A DNA stretch of 64,000 nt, taken from Gemmobacter nectariphilus DSM 15620 (GTDB lineage: Bacteria; Pseudomonadota; Alphaproteobacteria; Rhodobacterales; Rhodobacteraceae). Below the pieces are notes generated by a model. That model was not told the DNA's origin, ran no database searches, and saw nothing but the letters and a program-made list of their open reading frames with translations. This document shows, piece after piece, positions 1 to 8,154 of the stretch. How positions within the stretch are numbered: position 1 is the first letter of the stretch; the number at the start of each line of letters is the position of its first letter. The stretch covers positions 1-64,000 of the forward strand of contig NZ_AUCM01000005.1 in the NCBI RefSeq assembly GCF_000429765.1, given 5' to 3'. A program made the position numbers and the translations under genes.

Positions 1-293
1 ATGTCAAAGAGCGCAACAATCCAGAACAACAAACAACCGAACCGACCCAATTCTCACCGGGCCAACTCGACCGTGCAGTCCACATTGTCAACCTCAACTT
101 CCCATCAGGCTCGCACCCTCCGTTCCGTCTCAGCTACCGTCCGTCCCGGTTCCTTCCGTCCCCGTCGTCTCGGTGAAGCGGTTTCTAGTCAGACCAGCCG
201 GGGGGCGCAAGAGGAAAAAACACACCCCGTCATCTTTTTGTCGCCAACCCATGTTTCGTTGGAAATTTCAGCACCAACGCCCAACATCACACC

Positions 294-322
294 TGTGGAT
301 AAACCACCCAAACTGTGGATAA
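294..322 (-). promoter_or_regulatory. two perfect DnaA boxes
   Basis: TGTGGATAA occurs at 294-302 and again at 314-322. Its reverse complement is TTATCCACA, the strict DnaA box consensus. Both boxes point the same way and are 20 bp apart, two helical turns, which would place two DnaA molecules on one face of the helix. A perfect 9-mer is rare in DNA this rich in GC, and a same-orientation pair is unlikely by chance. Confidence 0.7.
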
Positions 323-359
323 CTCACAACAAACACCAAAAATACCCCAGTCGAAGCCC

Positions 360-435
360 GAATCCCCCTCGAGTCGCCACGAGTCACCCCCCCTGCGCCC
401 GCATGATTCACGAAGACCGCGAATCCCTTCGACTC
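360..435. other. cluster of six GANTC (CcrM) sites
   Basis: GANTC occurs at 360-364, 371-375, 381-385, 405-409, 421-425 and 431-435. In alphaproteobacteria CcrM methylates GANTC, and such sites cluster in origins and in cell-cycle promoters. Three of the spacings are 10-11 bp. The density is far above the roughly one site per 256 bases expected in random DNA. Confidence 0.6.
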
Positions 436-570
436 GCGCCCGCGTTGACGCTGCTGAAAGCGTGCCACAACAGTCTTGCGACACATCGAAATATCGCTAA
501 CACTCGGCGGACAAACACGGACGGGCCTGACCCGGACCGCAACAAGAAGACCATACGCGGGGAGCGACAT

Positions 571-1584
571 ATGCCCGATGGGGCGCAGCCTGTTCTTGAT
601 GTTCGGGGCCTTAAGACGGTTTTCCGAACCCGCGGCGGCCTGATTCATGCCGTCAATGATGTCAGCTTCAGCCTGCGGCCCGGTGAGCTGCTGGGCGTTG
701 TCGGGGAAAGCGGCTCTGGCAAGTCAGTCACCATGATGTCGCTGCTTGGGCTGCTGCCCTCGCCCCCGGCGCAGAATGCCGGCGGCCAGGTGATGTTCGA
801 CGGCAAGGACCTGCTGAAGGTCGCGCCGGCCGAGCTGCGCGCCGTGCGCGGTGGCAAGATCGGCTTCATCTTCCAGGATCCGATGACCAGCCTGAACCCT
901 GTGTTCACCGTCGGCTTTCAGATCATGGAGCCGCTGCGGCGTCATCTTGGTCTTGATAAGGAACGCGCGCGCAAGCGGGCGGCGGAACTGCTCGATCTGG
1001 TGGGCATTCCCGATGCTGCGCGGCGGCTGAAGGATTATCCCCACCAGTTTTCCGGCGGGATGCGCCAGCGGGTGATGATTGCCATTGCCCTTGCCTGCGA
1101 TCCCAAGGTTCTGATCGCCGACGAGCCGACGACCGCGCTGGATGTGACCATTCAGGCGCAGATCCTGGAACTGGTGCGCGATCTGCGCCAGAAGCTGGGC
1201 ATGGCCATCGTCTGGATCACCCATGATCTGGGCGTCGTCGCCGGCATCTCGGACCGGGTGATGGTGATGTATGGCGGTCAGGTCGTCGAGATGGCCCCGG
1301 TCAAGGAACTGTTCGCGCGCCCGCGTCATCCCTATACACAGGCGCTGCTTCAGACGATCCCCGCCCTGCACGGCGCGCGCGAGGCGCGGCTGCGCACCAT
1401 CGAAGGTCAGCCGCCCATCCTGCGCAAGGCGCCGGCCGCCTGCCCCTTCATGTCGCGCTGCCGCCATGCGGTTCCGCTTTGCGGGCTGGAGAATCCGGCA
1501 CGCCGCACCCTGACCCCCGGCCATGACGTGGCCTGCCACCGGGCCGAGGAACTGGCCGTCACGCAAGAGGTGGCCCATGGCTGA
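571..1584 (+). CDS. peptide-type ABC transporter ATPase (DppD-like)
   Basis: This is an ATP-hydrolysing subunit of a Dpp/Opp-class importer, acting on the inner face of the membrane. The product is 337 aa. Walker A (GESGSGKS) starts near residue 45, the signature FSGGMRQR near 160, and Walker B with the DEPT motif near 180. The C-terminus carries the oligopeptide-transporter extension with the cysteine cluster CPFMSRC near residue 291, typical of DppD. The start is ATG 571, where GGGGAG at 559-564 gives a good ribosome site and the family N-terminus begins. The frame is open to base 1, but that part is A/C-rich non-coding DNA. It overlaps the next ATPase by 8 bp, so the two are translationally coupled. 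The substrate cannot be read from the sequence. Confidence 0.93.
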   Translation: MPDGAQPVLDVRGLKTVFRTRGGLIHAVNDVSFSLRPGELLGVVGESGSGKSVTMMSLLGLLPSPPAQNAGGQVMFDGKDLLKVAPAELRAVRGGKIGFIFQDPMTSLNPVFTVGFQIMEPLRRHLGLDKERARKRAAELLDLVGIPDAARRLKDYPHQFSGGMRQRVMIAIALACDPKVLIADEPTTALDVTIQAQILELVRDLRQKLGMAIVWITHDLGVVAGISDRVMVMYGGQVVEMAPVKELFARPRHPYTQALLQTIPALHGAREARLRTIEGQPPILRKAPAACPFMSRCRHAVPLCGLENPARRTLTPGHDVACHRAEELAVTQEVAHG

Positions 1585-2638
1585 CACCGCCCGCAAGCCA
1601 CTGGTCGAGGTGGACGGCCTCAAGATGTATTTCCCGATCACCGCCGGCATCTTCCGCACCAAGGTCGGAGATGTGAAGGCTGTCGATGACGTCTCGTTCA
1701 CCATCTATGAGGGCGAGACGCTGGGACTGGTCGGGGAATCGGGCTGCGGCAAGTCCACCTGCGGGCGGGCGGTGCTGCGGCTTTATGATCCGACCGCGGG
1801 GTCGATCCGCATCGACGGCAAGGACATCGGCAAGATGGACCAGGGCACGCTGCGTCCGCTGCGGCCCAAGATGCAGATGGTCTTTCAGGATCCGCAGGCC
1901 AGCCTGAATGCGCGGATGACGGTGGCCTCGATCATCTCGGAGCCGCTGGACGAACATACGCGGATGAGCCGGGCCGAAAAGCTCGCGCGGGTCTATGAGC
2001 TGATGGATGCCGTCGGGCTGAATCGCGATTTCGCCAACCGCTATCCGCACGAATTTTCCGGCGGGCAGCGGCAGCGGATCGGCATTGCCCGCGCCCTTGC
2101 GCTGAACCCCAAGTTCATCGTCTGCGACGAACCCATCGCCGCGCTGGACGTGTCGATCCAGGCGCAGGTCGTGAACCTGCTCGAGGATCTGCAGGACAAG
2201 CTGGGGCTGACCTACCTGTTCATCAGCCACGATCTGTCGATGGTGCGCCATATCTGCGACCGGGTCGCGGTGATGTATCTTGGCCGGATCGTCGAACTGG
2301 CGCCGCGCGATGCGCTGTATGATGCGCCGATGCACCCCTATACCCAGGCGCTGCTGTCGGCCGTGCCCGAACCCGACCCTGCCACCGAAACGTCCCGCCA
2401 GCGCATCATCTTGCAAGGCGACGTGCCCTCGCCTGCCAATCCGCCCAAGGGCTGCAACTTCTGCACCCGCTGCCCCAAGGTGATGCCGGTCTGCCGCGAG
2501 GTGAAACCCGCCCTGACCGAAATCGCGCCCGGGCATATGGCGGCCTGCCATCTACTTGATACCAGAAACGCCACAACAGCCGGGGCAACCGGCGGCACTG
2601 GGGCGCCCGAGCATACCCAACAAGGAGAGAACGCATGA
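1577..2638 (+). CDS. peptide-type ABC transporter ATPase (DppF-like)
   Basis: This is the second ATPase of the importer, 353 aa, and it pairs with the DppD-like subunit to energise the two permeases. Walker A (GESGCGKS) starts at residue 53. The signature FSGGQRQR, a CDEPIAALD Walker B/D-loop and a C-terminal oligo_HPY region with a cysteine motif (CNFCTRC) follow. Start ATG 1577 opens on [12 protein letters not shown], the family N-terminus; an in-frame ATG at 1523 inside the previous gene would add 18 unrelated residues. The stop overlaps the ATG of the binding-protein gene as ATGA. Confidence 0.93.
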   Translation: MADTARKPLVEVDGLKMYFPITAGIFRTKVGDVKAVDDVSFTIYEGETLGLVGESGCGKSTCGRAVLRLYDPTAGSIRIDGKDIGKMDQGTLRPLRPKMQMVFQDPQASLNARMTVASIISEPLDEHTRMSRAEKLARVYELMDAVGLNRDFANRYPHEFSGGQRQRIGIARALALNPKFIVCDEPIAALDVSIQAQVVNLLEDLQDKLGLTYLFISHDLSMVRHICDRVAVMYLGRIVELAPRDALYDAPMHPYTQALLSAVPEPDPATETSRQRIILQGDVPSPANPPKGCNFCTRCPKVMPVCREVKPALTEIAPGHMAACHLLDTRNATTAGATGGTGAPEHTQQGENA

Positions 2639-4335
2639 AACTGAGAACCGCCCTTCTGGGCGCGGCTGCCACGGTTGCCTTTGCGCCGATGGCGCTGGCC
2701 GAGCGCGGCGCCGATGGCCATGTCAACGTGATCTACTGGCAGGCGCCGTCCATCCTGAACCCCTATCTGTCGGGTGGCACCAAGGACGTGGAATCCTCGT
2801 CGCTGGTCATCGAGCCTCTGGCCCGTCACGACCAGACCGGCGCCATGGTTCCGTGGCTGGTCGAGGACATCCCGACCGTCGCCAATGGCGGTGTGTCCGA
2901 GGACCTCAAGTCGATCACCTGGAAGATCAAGCCGGGCATCCTGTGGTCGGACGGCACGCCCTTCACCTCGGCCGATGTGGTCTTCACCTATGACTACTGC
3001 ACGCATCCCGAAGGCGGCTGCGCCCAGTCGGCCAAGTTCGAAGGCGTGAGCAAGGTCGAGGCCGTCGATCCGATGACGGTCAAGATCAGCTTCGCCGATG
3101 CCAAGCCGAACCCCTACCTGCCCTTCGTCGGCGCCCAGTCGCCGATCCTGCAGATGGCGCAGTTCAAGGACTGCATGGGCACCAAGGCCCCGGAATGCAC
3201 CACGGCCAACTTTGGCCCGATCGGCACCGGCCCGTTCAAGGTGACCGAGTTCAAGACCAATGACGTGATCTCGCTGGTCGCCAACCCGAACTATCGCGAC
3301 CCGGCCAAGCCGCGCTTTGCCACCATGACGCTCAAGGGCGGCGGCGATGCCGAAGGCGCGGGCCGCGCCGTGCTGGAAACCGGCGAATTCGACTACGCCT
3401 GGAACCTTCAGCTGGCCCCGTCGGTCATCGACCAGATGGCTGCTGCCGGCAAGGGTCAGGCTGTGTCGGCCTTTGGCACGCTGGTGGAACGCATAGAGGT
3501 CAACCTGACCGACGCCTCGCCCAGCCTGCCCGAGGGCGAGCGCTCGACCACCAAGCACCCGCATCCGTTCCTGACCGATCCGGCGGTGCGCAAGGCCCTG
3601 TCGATGGCCATCGACCGCGAGCTGCTGGTCGAAGTCGGCTATGGCCGCGCCGGCCGCCCGACCTGCGATCTGGTCCCCGGCCCGGAAGTCTATGCGGCCA
3701 AGAACACCTCGTGCTTTGCCCAGGACATCGCCGGCGCCAACAAGCTGCTGGATGAAGCCGGCTGGGTCAAAGGCGGCGACGGCATCCGCGCCAAGAACGG
3801 CGTGAAGCTGTCGATGGTCTATGCAACCTCGACCAACGCCGTGCGCCAGGACTTCCAGGCGCTGATCAAGCAGTGGTGGTCGGAAATCGGCGTTGCCGCC
3901 GAGCTGAAGAACGCCTCGGCCAGCGTGTTCTTCGGGGGCGATCCCGGCTCGCCGGATACCTTCCAGAAGTTCTATGCCGACGTCGAGATGTATGCGAACA
4001 ACTTCGATGGCACCGACCCCGAGGCCTATCTGTCCGCCTACACCTGCAACAAGATCCCGCGGCCGGAAAGCCAGTGGCAGGGCGAGAACATCAACCGCGT
4101 CTGCTCGCCCGAGTATGAAGCGATGATCGTCGAGCTTGGCCGTACTGCCGATATCGCCAAGCGCCGCGAGCTGGCGGTGAAGATGAACAACTTCCTGACC
4201 GTCGACAACAACTACATCATCCCGCTGGTCGACCGTGGTCGTGTTTCGGCCCATTCGAACACGCTGGGTGGCGTCATCCTGAACACTTGGGATTCGGAAC
4301 TGTGGAACGCGGCCGACTGGTATAGGGTCAAGTGA
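2635..4335 (+). CDS. peptide ABC transporter substrate-binding protein
   Basis: This is a periplasmic solute-binding protein of the SBP_bac_5 family, 566 aa, delivering peptides or a related substrate to the permeases. The N-terminus has a signal peptide of about 22 residues ([22 protein letters not shown]). The mature part shows the family pattern of an N-terminal STDP-like lobe, an [17 protein letters not shown] segment and later [13 protein letters not shown]. Several paired cysteines (in CTHPEGGC and CTCNK-like segments) suggest disulfides, fitting the periplasm. AAGGAGAG ahead of the ATG gives a strong ribosome site. The gene is third in the operon rather than first, and a strong hairpin follows it. 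Confidence 0.92.
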   Translation: MKLRTALLGAAATVAFAPMALAERGADGHVNVIYWQAPSILNPYLSGGTKDVESSSLVIEPLARHDQTGAMVPWLVEDIPTVANGGVSEDLKSITWKIKPGILWSDGTPFTSADVVFTYDYCTHPEGGCAQSAKFEGVSKVEAVDPMTVKISFADAKPNPYLPFVGAQSPILQMAQFKDCMGTKAPECTTANFGPIGTGPFKVTEFKTNDVISLVANPNYRDPAKPRFATMTLKGGGDAEGAGRAVLETGEFDYAWNLQLAPSVIDQMAAAGKGQAVSAFGTLVERIEVNLTDASPSLPEGERSTTKHPHPFLTDPAVRKALSMAIDRELLVEVGYGRAGRPTCDLVPGPEVYAAKNTSCFAQDIAGANKLLDEAGWVKGGDGIRAKNGVKLSMVYATSTNAVRQDFQALIKQWWSEIGVAAELKNASASVFFGGDPGSPDTFQKFYADVEMYANNFDGTDPEAYLSAYTCNKIPRPESQWQGENINRVCSPEYEAMIVELGRTADIAKRRELAVKMNNFLTVDNNYIIPLVDRGRVSAHSNTLGGVILNTWDSELWNAADWYRVK

Positions 4336-4360
4336 TCCGGGCCACGGCCTGACATGAACC

Positions 4361-4387
4361 GGCGCGGGCAGGCTCTCTGCCCGCGCC
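4361..4387 (+). terminator. intercistronic stem-loop after binding-protein gene
   Basis: GGCGCGGGCAG (4361-4371) pairs perfectly with CTGCCCGCGCC (4377-4387) across a 5-base loop. There is no T run after it, so it is more likely an mRNA-stabilising or partially terminating hairpin that raises binding-protein expression over the downstream permeases than a full terminator. Confidence 0.7.
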
Positions 4388-4418
4388 ATCCCTTCCCCGC
4401 CTTCCCGATGGTTCGCCC

Positions 4419-5441
4419 ATGCTGACCTTTGCGATCCGCCGCATCCTGCTGGCGATCCCTACGCTGATCTTCATCAGCCTCGTGCTGTTCCTGCTGCTGG
4501 AGGCCGCGCCCGGCGATCCGCTGGCGGACATGCCCCTGACCATTCCCCCGGAAGTGCGCGAAAAGATCCGCCTGGCCATGGGCCTGGGCGAGCCGTGGTA
4601 CGTCCGTTACGCGCTGTGGCTGAACAACTTCTTCATCACCGAGCCGCAACACTGGCTGGATTCCGTCTTCCACACCAACTGGGCCGAGGGCAAGCAGCGC
4701 ATCCTGTCCTACCAGACCCGTTCGCCCGTCTTTGACACCATTGGCGAGCGCCTGCCGCAAACGCTGATCGTGGTCGGCACCGGCATGCTGGTCGGCATCC
4801 TGATCGCCATTCCCATCGGGGTCATCTCGGCCTATCGGCAATACAGCTGGTTCGACCAGCTGGGCACCTTCATCTCGATGATCGGCTTCTCGATCCCGAC
4901 CTTTGTCACCGGCGTCGTGCTGATCGTGATCTTCGCGGTCTGGATCCCCAATGACAGCCCGTTCTGGCTGCCGACGATCTACGACACCACGCTCAAGGTC
5001 ACGGACTGGCACAGCTTTGTCGCCCAGGTGCGCCAGATGGTGCTGCCGGCCACCGTGCTGGCCCTGTATTATGCCGCCCAGATCAGCCGCTACATGCGCT
5101 CGTCGATGCTGGACAATCTGGGCCAGGATTATGTGCGCACCGCCCGCGCCAAGGGGCTGACCGAAAAGGTCGTGGTGCTGGTCCACGTCCTGCGCAATTC
5201 GATGATCCCGGTGGTCACGGTGATCACCCTGCTGATCCCCGGCGTCTTCACCGGCGCGATCATCACCGAGACCATCTTCAAGGTGAACGGAATCGGGCAA
5301 CAGCTGCTGTTGTCGCTGCAAGGGAACGATGCGCCGATGGTGATGACCATCACCTTCATCTTCGCGGTGCTGATCGTGGCCTTCAACCTGATCGCCGACC
5401 TGCTTTACGGCCTGCTCGACCCGAGGATCCGCTATGACTGA
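4419..5441 (+). CDS. peptide-type ABC transporter permease (DppB-like)
   Basis: This is an inner-membrane permease, 340 aa, of the DppB/OppB class. The first membrane helix (residues about 9-30) is followed by a large periplasmic insertion and then five further helices. The EAA cytoplasmic loop that contacts the ATPase is visible as DYVRTARAKGL near residue 235. It lies 83 bp after the binding-protein gene and overlaps the second permease by 8 bp. The periplasmic segment around residues 70-110 (LNNFFITEPQHW...) is longer than in DppB of enteric bacteria, a feature of many alphaproteobacterial homologues. Confidence 0.92.
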   Translation: MLTFAIRRILLAIPTLIFISLVLFLLLEAAPGDPLADMPLTIPPEVREKIRLAMGLGEPWYVRYALWLNNFFITEPQHWLDSVFHTNWAEGKQRILSYQTRSPVFDTIGERLPQTLIVVGTGMLVGILIAIPIGVISAYRQYSWFDQLGTFISMIGFSIPTFVTGVVLIVIFAVWIPNDSPFWLPTIYDTTLKVTDWHSFVAQVRQMVLPATVLALYYAAQISRYMRSSMLDNLGQDYVRTARAKGLTEKVVVLVHVLRNSMIPVVTVITLLIPGVFTGAIITETIFKVNGIGQQLLLSLQGNDAPMVMTITFIFAVLIVAFNLIADLLYGLLDPRIRYD

Positions 5442-6345
5442 CACTGCCGCCACGACCTCGGCCCGCCCGCCGCGCAACCAGTGGTGGGATGTCTGGGACC
5501 AGTTCAAGACCCACAAGGGCGCGCTGTTCGGCAGCTTCGTGTTCCTCAGCGTGATCGCGCTGATCGTGCTGGGGCCTTGGATCTGGTCGCAAGATCCCAA
5601 GTACATCAACATCCGCGCCCGCGATCAGGGCATGTCGCTGCTGCATCCGCTGGGCACCGACCAGCTGGGGCGCGACATGCTGGCCCGCATCATCGCGGGC
5701 GGCAAGACCACGCTGGCGGTCGGCATGGCCGCCATGGCGCTGTCCATGCTGCTGGGCACGCTGGTCGGCGTGCTGTCAGGCTTCTTCAAGCGCCTTGACG
5801 GCCTGCTGATGCGTCTGACCGATCTGTTCCTGGCGCTGCCGCTGCTGCCCTTGCTGCTGCTGATGGTCATGCTGTTCCGCGAGCCGCTGGTGATGTCCTT
5901 CGGCCCGGAAATGGGGATCTTCATCCTGATCGTCGTGGCCATCGCCGTGACCTCGTGGATGAACACCGCGCGCATCGTGCGGGGCGAGGTGCTGACCATC
6001 AAGGAGCGCGAATTCGTGCTGGCCGCCCGCTCGATCGGCACGCCCTCGCGGCGGATCATCACCCGGCACATCCTGCCCTCGGTGCTCTCGCCCATCATGG
6101 TTTCGGCCACGCTGGGGATCGCGAATGCGGTGATCACCGAAAGCGCGCTGTCCTTCCTGGGGCTGGGCTTCCCGCCTGACTTCCCCACCTGGGGGCGGCT
6201 GCTGCAAGACGGGATGCCCTACATCAACCTGCATCCCGAACGGGTGCTGTGGCCCGCGATGGTGCTCTCGGCACTGGTGCTGTCGGTGAACTACATCGGC
6301 GACGGTTTGCGCGACGCGCTGGACCCGCGCATCCGGGGCCGCTGA
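5434..6345 (+). CDS. peptide-type ABC transporter permease (DppC-like)
   Basis: This is the second inner-membrane permease, 303 aa, with an N-terminal cytoplasmic tail, a first helix near residues 28-50 and the BPD_transp_1 helices from about 90 on. The EAA loop reads EFVLAARSIGTPSRRII near residue 193. GLGFPPDFPTWGRLL near the C-terminus is the conserved DppC tail. It is coupled to the previous permease by an 8-bp overlap and completes a five-subunit importer (two ATPases, binding protein, two permeases). Confidence 0.93.
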   Translation: MTDTAATTSARPPRNQWWDVWDQFKTHKGALFGSFVFLSVIALIVLGPWIWSQDPKYINIRARDQGMSLLHPLGTDQLGRDMLARIIAGGKTTLAVGMAAMALSMLLGTLVGVLSGFFKRLDGLLMRLTDLFLALPLLPLLLLMVMLFREPLVMSFGPEMGIFILIVVAIAVTSWMNTARIVRGEVLTIKEREFVLAARSIGTPSRRIITRHILPSVLSPIMVSATLGIANAVITESALSFLGLGFPPDFPTWGRLLQDGMPYINLHPERVLWPAMVLSALVLSVNYIGDGLRDALDPRIRGR

Positions 6346-6349
6346 GGCC

Positions 6350-6907
6350 ATGCAGATCCGGCCGCTGACCCCGGATCTGCTGCCTGACCTGCGGCGCCTG
6401 TTCGCCGCCGACAGTGTGGCGCGCGGGTGCTGGTGCCTGCACTGGCGCATCGCGACCGCAGAACGCAAGACGATTGCCGCCGCCGACAGGCCTGCCCGGT
6501 TTGCGGCGGAAACCGACGGCACCGTGCCCGGCCTGATCGCACATGATGCCCAAGGTCCGGCCGCCTGGGTGCAGATCACCCCGCGCGCGCAGGTGCCGCG
6601 GTTCAACCAAGTGCCGACCGCCCGGCCGGCTGCCGACACTCCGGCCGGCACCTGGGCCTTGTCGTGCTTCTTCATCCGCAAGGATCTGCGCCGGCAGGGC
6701 CTGATGACCCGGCTGGCGCAGGCGGCCTGCACCCATGCCGCCGCCCATGGTGCCACCGCGGTCGAAGCTGCCGCCCGCCGCCCCGGTGGCAGCACCGCCT
6801 GGGGCGAGGGGTTCACGGGCCTCGTCCCTTCGCTGCTCAAGGCCGGGTTTGCAGAAATCGAAGATCGCAGCCCTGTCCGGGTGCTGATGCGCTGGACTGC
6901 GAAATAA
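6350..6907 (+). CDS. GNAT family N-acetyltransferase
   Basis: The product is a cytoplasmic acyltransferase of 185 aa. It starts 4 bp after the permease gene, so it is probably cotranscribed. The N-terminal segment CWCLHWRIA and the central acetyl-CoA-binding stretch (ALSCFFIRKDLRRQGLMTRL, residues about 102-121) with the R/Q-x-x-G-L/I core identify the GNAT fold. Its position suggests it modifies an imported compound or a peptide, but the substrate is unknown. Confidence 0.8.
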   Translation: MQIRPLTPDLLPDLRRLFAADSVARGCWCLHWRIATAERKTIAAADRPARFAAETDGTVPGLIAHDAQGPAAWVQITPRAQVPRFNQVPTARPAADTPAGTWALSCFFIRKDLRRQGLMTRLAQAACTHAAAHGATAVEAAARRPGGSTAWGEGFTGLVPSLLKAGFAEIEDRSPVRVLMRWTAK

Positions 6908-7000
6908 GAACAGACTTTGCCGCCCGTGCTGCCACGGCCGACAATGCCCTGACACCCCGGCTGCGTCGATGAACGGCAATCCCGGCGGCAGGGCTGTCTG

Positions 7001-7015
7001 TGGAACAATGTTCCA
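7001..7015. promoter_or_regulatory. palindrome upstream of YeeE gene, possible operator
   Basis: TGGAACAATGTTCCA is a perfect inverted repeat with 6-bp arms and a 3-bp spacer. It sits about 90 bp before the YeeE/YedE start in a 197-bp intergenic gap and fits a dimeric repressor or activator site. The regulator is unknown. Confidence 0.4.
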
Positions 7016-7104
7016 AGGCTACACGCATGGGCGCGGCCCTGGGGCCTTGAAACTTCAGAGACACCTCGGCATCTCGGAACAGTTTCCTGATCAAGGAGCC
7101 CGGA

Positions 7105-8154
7105 ATGCTCGAATCTCTCGACATCTCTCCGCGTGCGGCCAGCCTGTGGGTTGGGCTGCTGGTCGGTCTTGCCTTCGGCCTGCTGGCCGAGGCCAGCCGC
7201 TTCTGTCTGCGCCGCGCGCTGGTCGGGCCTGTGGCCGAACGCCGGGGCGCGGGCGCCATGTGGCTGATCGCGCTGGCCACTGCCATGGCGGGCACGCAAG
7301 CGGCCCGGTCTGCCGGGCTGTTCGACCTGTCGGACCACCGCTTCCTGTCGGACAACGTGCCGGCACTGGCCATCGTGCTGGGCGGGCTGATGTTCGGCGT
7401 CGGCATGGTGCTGGCCCGTGGCTGCGCGGCACGGCTGACGGTTCTGGCCGCCACCGGCAACTTGCGGGCGGCGACAGTCGTTCTGCTGATCGCGGTCACC
7501 GCGCTGATCACGCTCAAGGGCCTGCTGGCGCCGCTGGCCAGCACGCTTGCCAGCGTCACCCTGGCGCTGCCGCATGTGACCGCCCTGCCCTTTGCCGCCA
7601 TCGTGCTGCCGCTGGTGCTGGCCGCCGTTGCCCTGGCCGCACGGCCCGGATGGAAGGCGCTGGCCTTCGGCATTGCCATCGGTGCGCTGGTTCCGCTGAC
7701 CTGGACCGCAACCGGCTGGCTGCTGCTGGACGATTTCGACCCGATCCCGGTCGACTCGCTCAGCTTCATCGGGCCGGTGGCGGATACGCTGTTCTGGTCG
7801 GTCGCCGCCACCGCCATTGCCCCCGCGCTGGGGGTCGGGCTGGTGCTGGGCACGCTGGCCGGGGCGCTGATCTCGGCGCTGATCGGGCGGCGGGCCGCGT
7901 GGCAATCCTTCACCTCGCCGCGCGAGACCGGGCGCTATGCGCTTGGCGGTGTGCTGATGGGGGTCGGCGGCGTTCTGGCCGGTGGCTGCACCATCGGCGC
8001 GGGCCTGAGCGGGGTGGCCACCCTGTCCAGCGCCGCCGCGCTGGCGCTGGTCGCCATCATGCTGGGGGCAAAACTGACCGACCGGCTGCTTAGTGCATCT
8101 TCTGCCGGATCCGCCGGATCATCAGCCACACCAGCAGCACAACCGGCAGAGTAA
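7105..8154 (+). CDS. YeeE/YedE family sulfur-compound transporter
   Basis: The product is a polytopic membrane protein, 349 aa, of the YeeE/YedE (sulf_transp) family, members of which import thiosulfate or related sulfur species. Family cysteines are present in SRFCLRRAL (residue about 34), ARGCAARL (about 109) and GGCTIGAGLSG (about 294), the last being the best-conserved motif. AAGGAGCC 5 bp before the ATG is a strong ribosome site. The last 65 bp overlap the 3' end of the opposing DUF3422 gene. No rhodanese or TusA partner is next to it, so the precise substrate is open. Confidence 0.85.
   Translation: MLESLDISPRAASLWVGLLVGLAFGLLAEASRFCLRRALVGPVAERRGAGAMWLIALATAMAGTQAARSAGLFDLSDHRFLSDNVPALAIVLGGLMFGVGMVLARGCAARLTVLAATGNLRAATVVLLIAVTALITLKGLLAPLASTLASVTLALPHVTALPFAAIVLPLVLAAVALAARPGWKALAFGIAIGALVPLTWTATGWLLLDDFDPIPVDSLSFIGPVADTLFWSVAATAIAPALGVGLVLGTLAGALISALIGRRAAWQSFTSPRETGRYALGGVLMGVGGVLAGGCTIGAGLSGVATLSSAAALALVAIMLGAKLTDRLLSASSAGSAGSSATPAAQPAE

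Larger units (their letters stand above)
1..570. other. gene-free A/C-rich region, candidate origin
   Basis: This is the only stretch over 300 bases without a gene. The + strand is strikingly rich in A and C and poor in stop codons, so the frame of the downstream ATPase stays open to base 1, but the translation resembles no protein and the ATPase has its own ribosome site at 559-564. The region holds two perfect DnaA boxes (294-322), an AT-richer patch around 205-290 with A and T runs, and six GANTC sites at 360-435. This combination resembles a replication origin of an alphaproteobacterial replicon. The left flank is outside the window, so the extent is unknown. The alternative is a long untranslated leader and promoter for the ABC operon. 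Confidence 0.45.

Noticed and set aside
1-570. N-terminal 190 residues of a 527-aa ABC ATPase
   Set aside because: A ribosome site and family N-terminus occur at 571; the upstream translation is low-complexity and comes from A/C-rich DNA.
2338-4389. 683-aa minus-strand frame opposite the binding-protein gene
   Set aside because: Shadow of a high-GC gene; no family motifs and no ribosome site.
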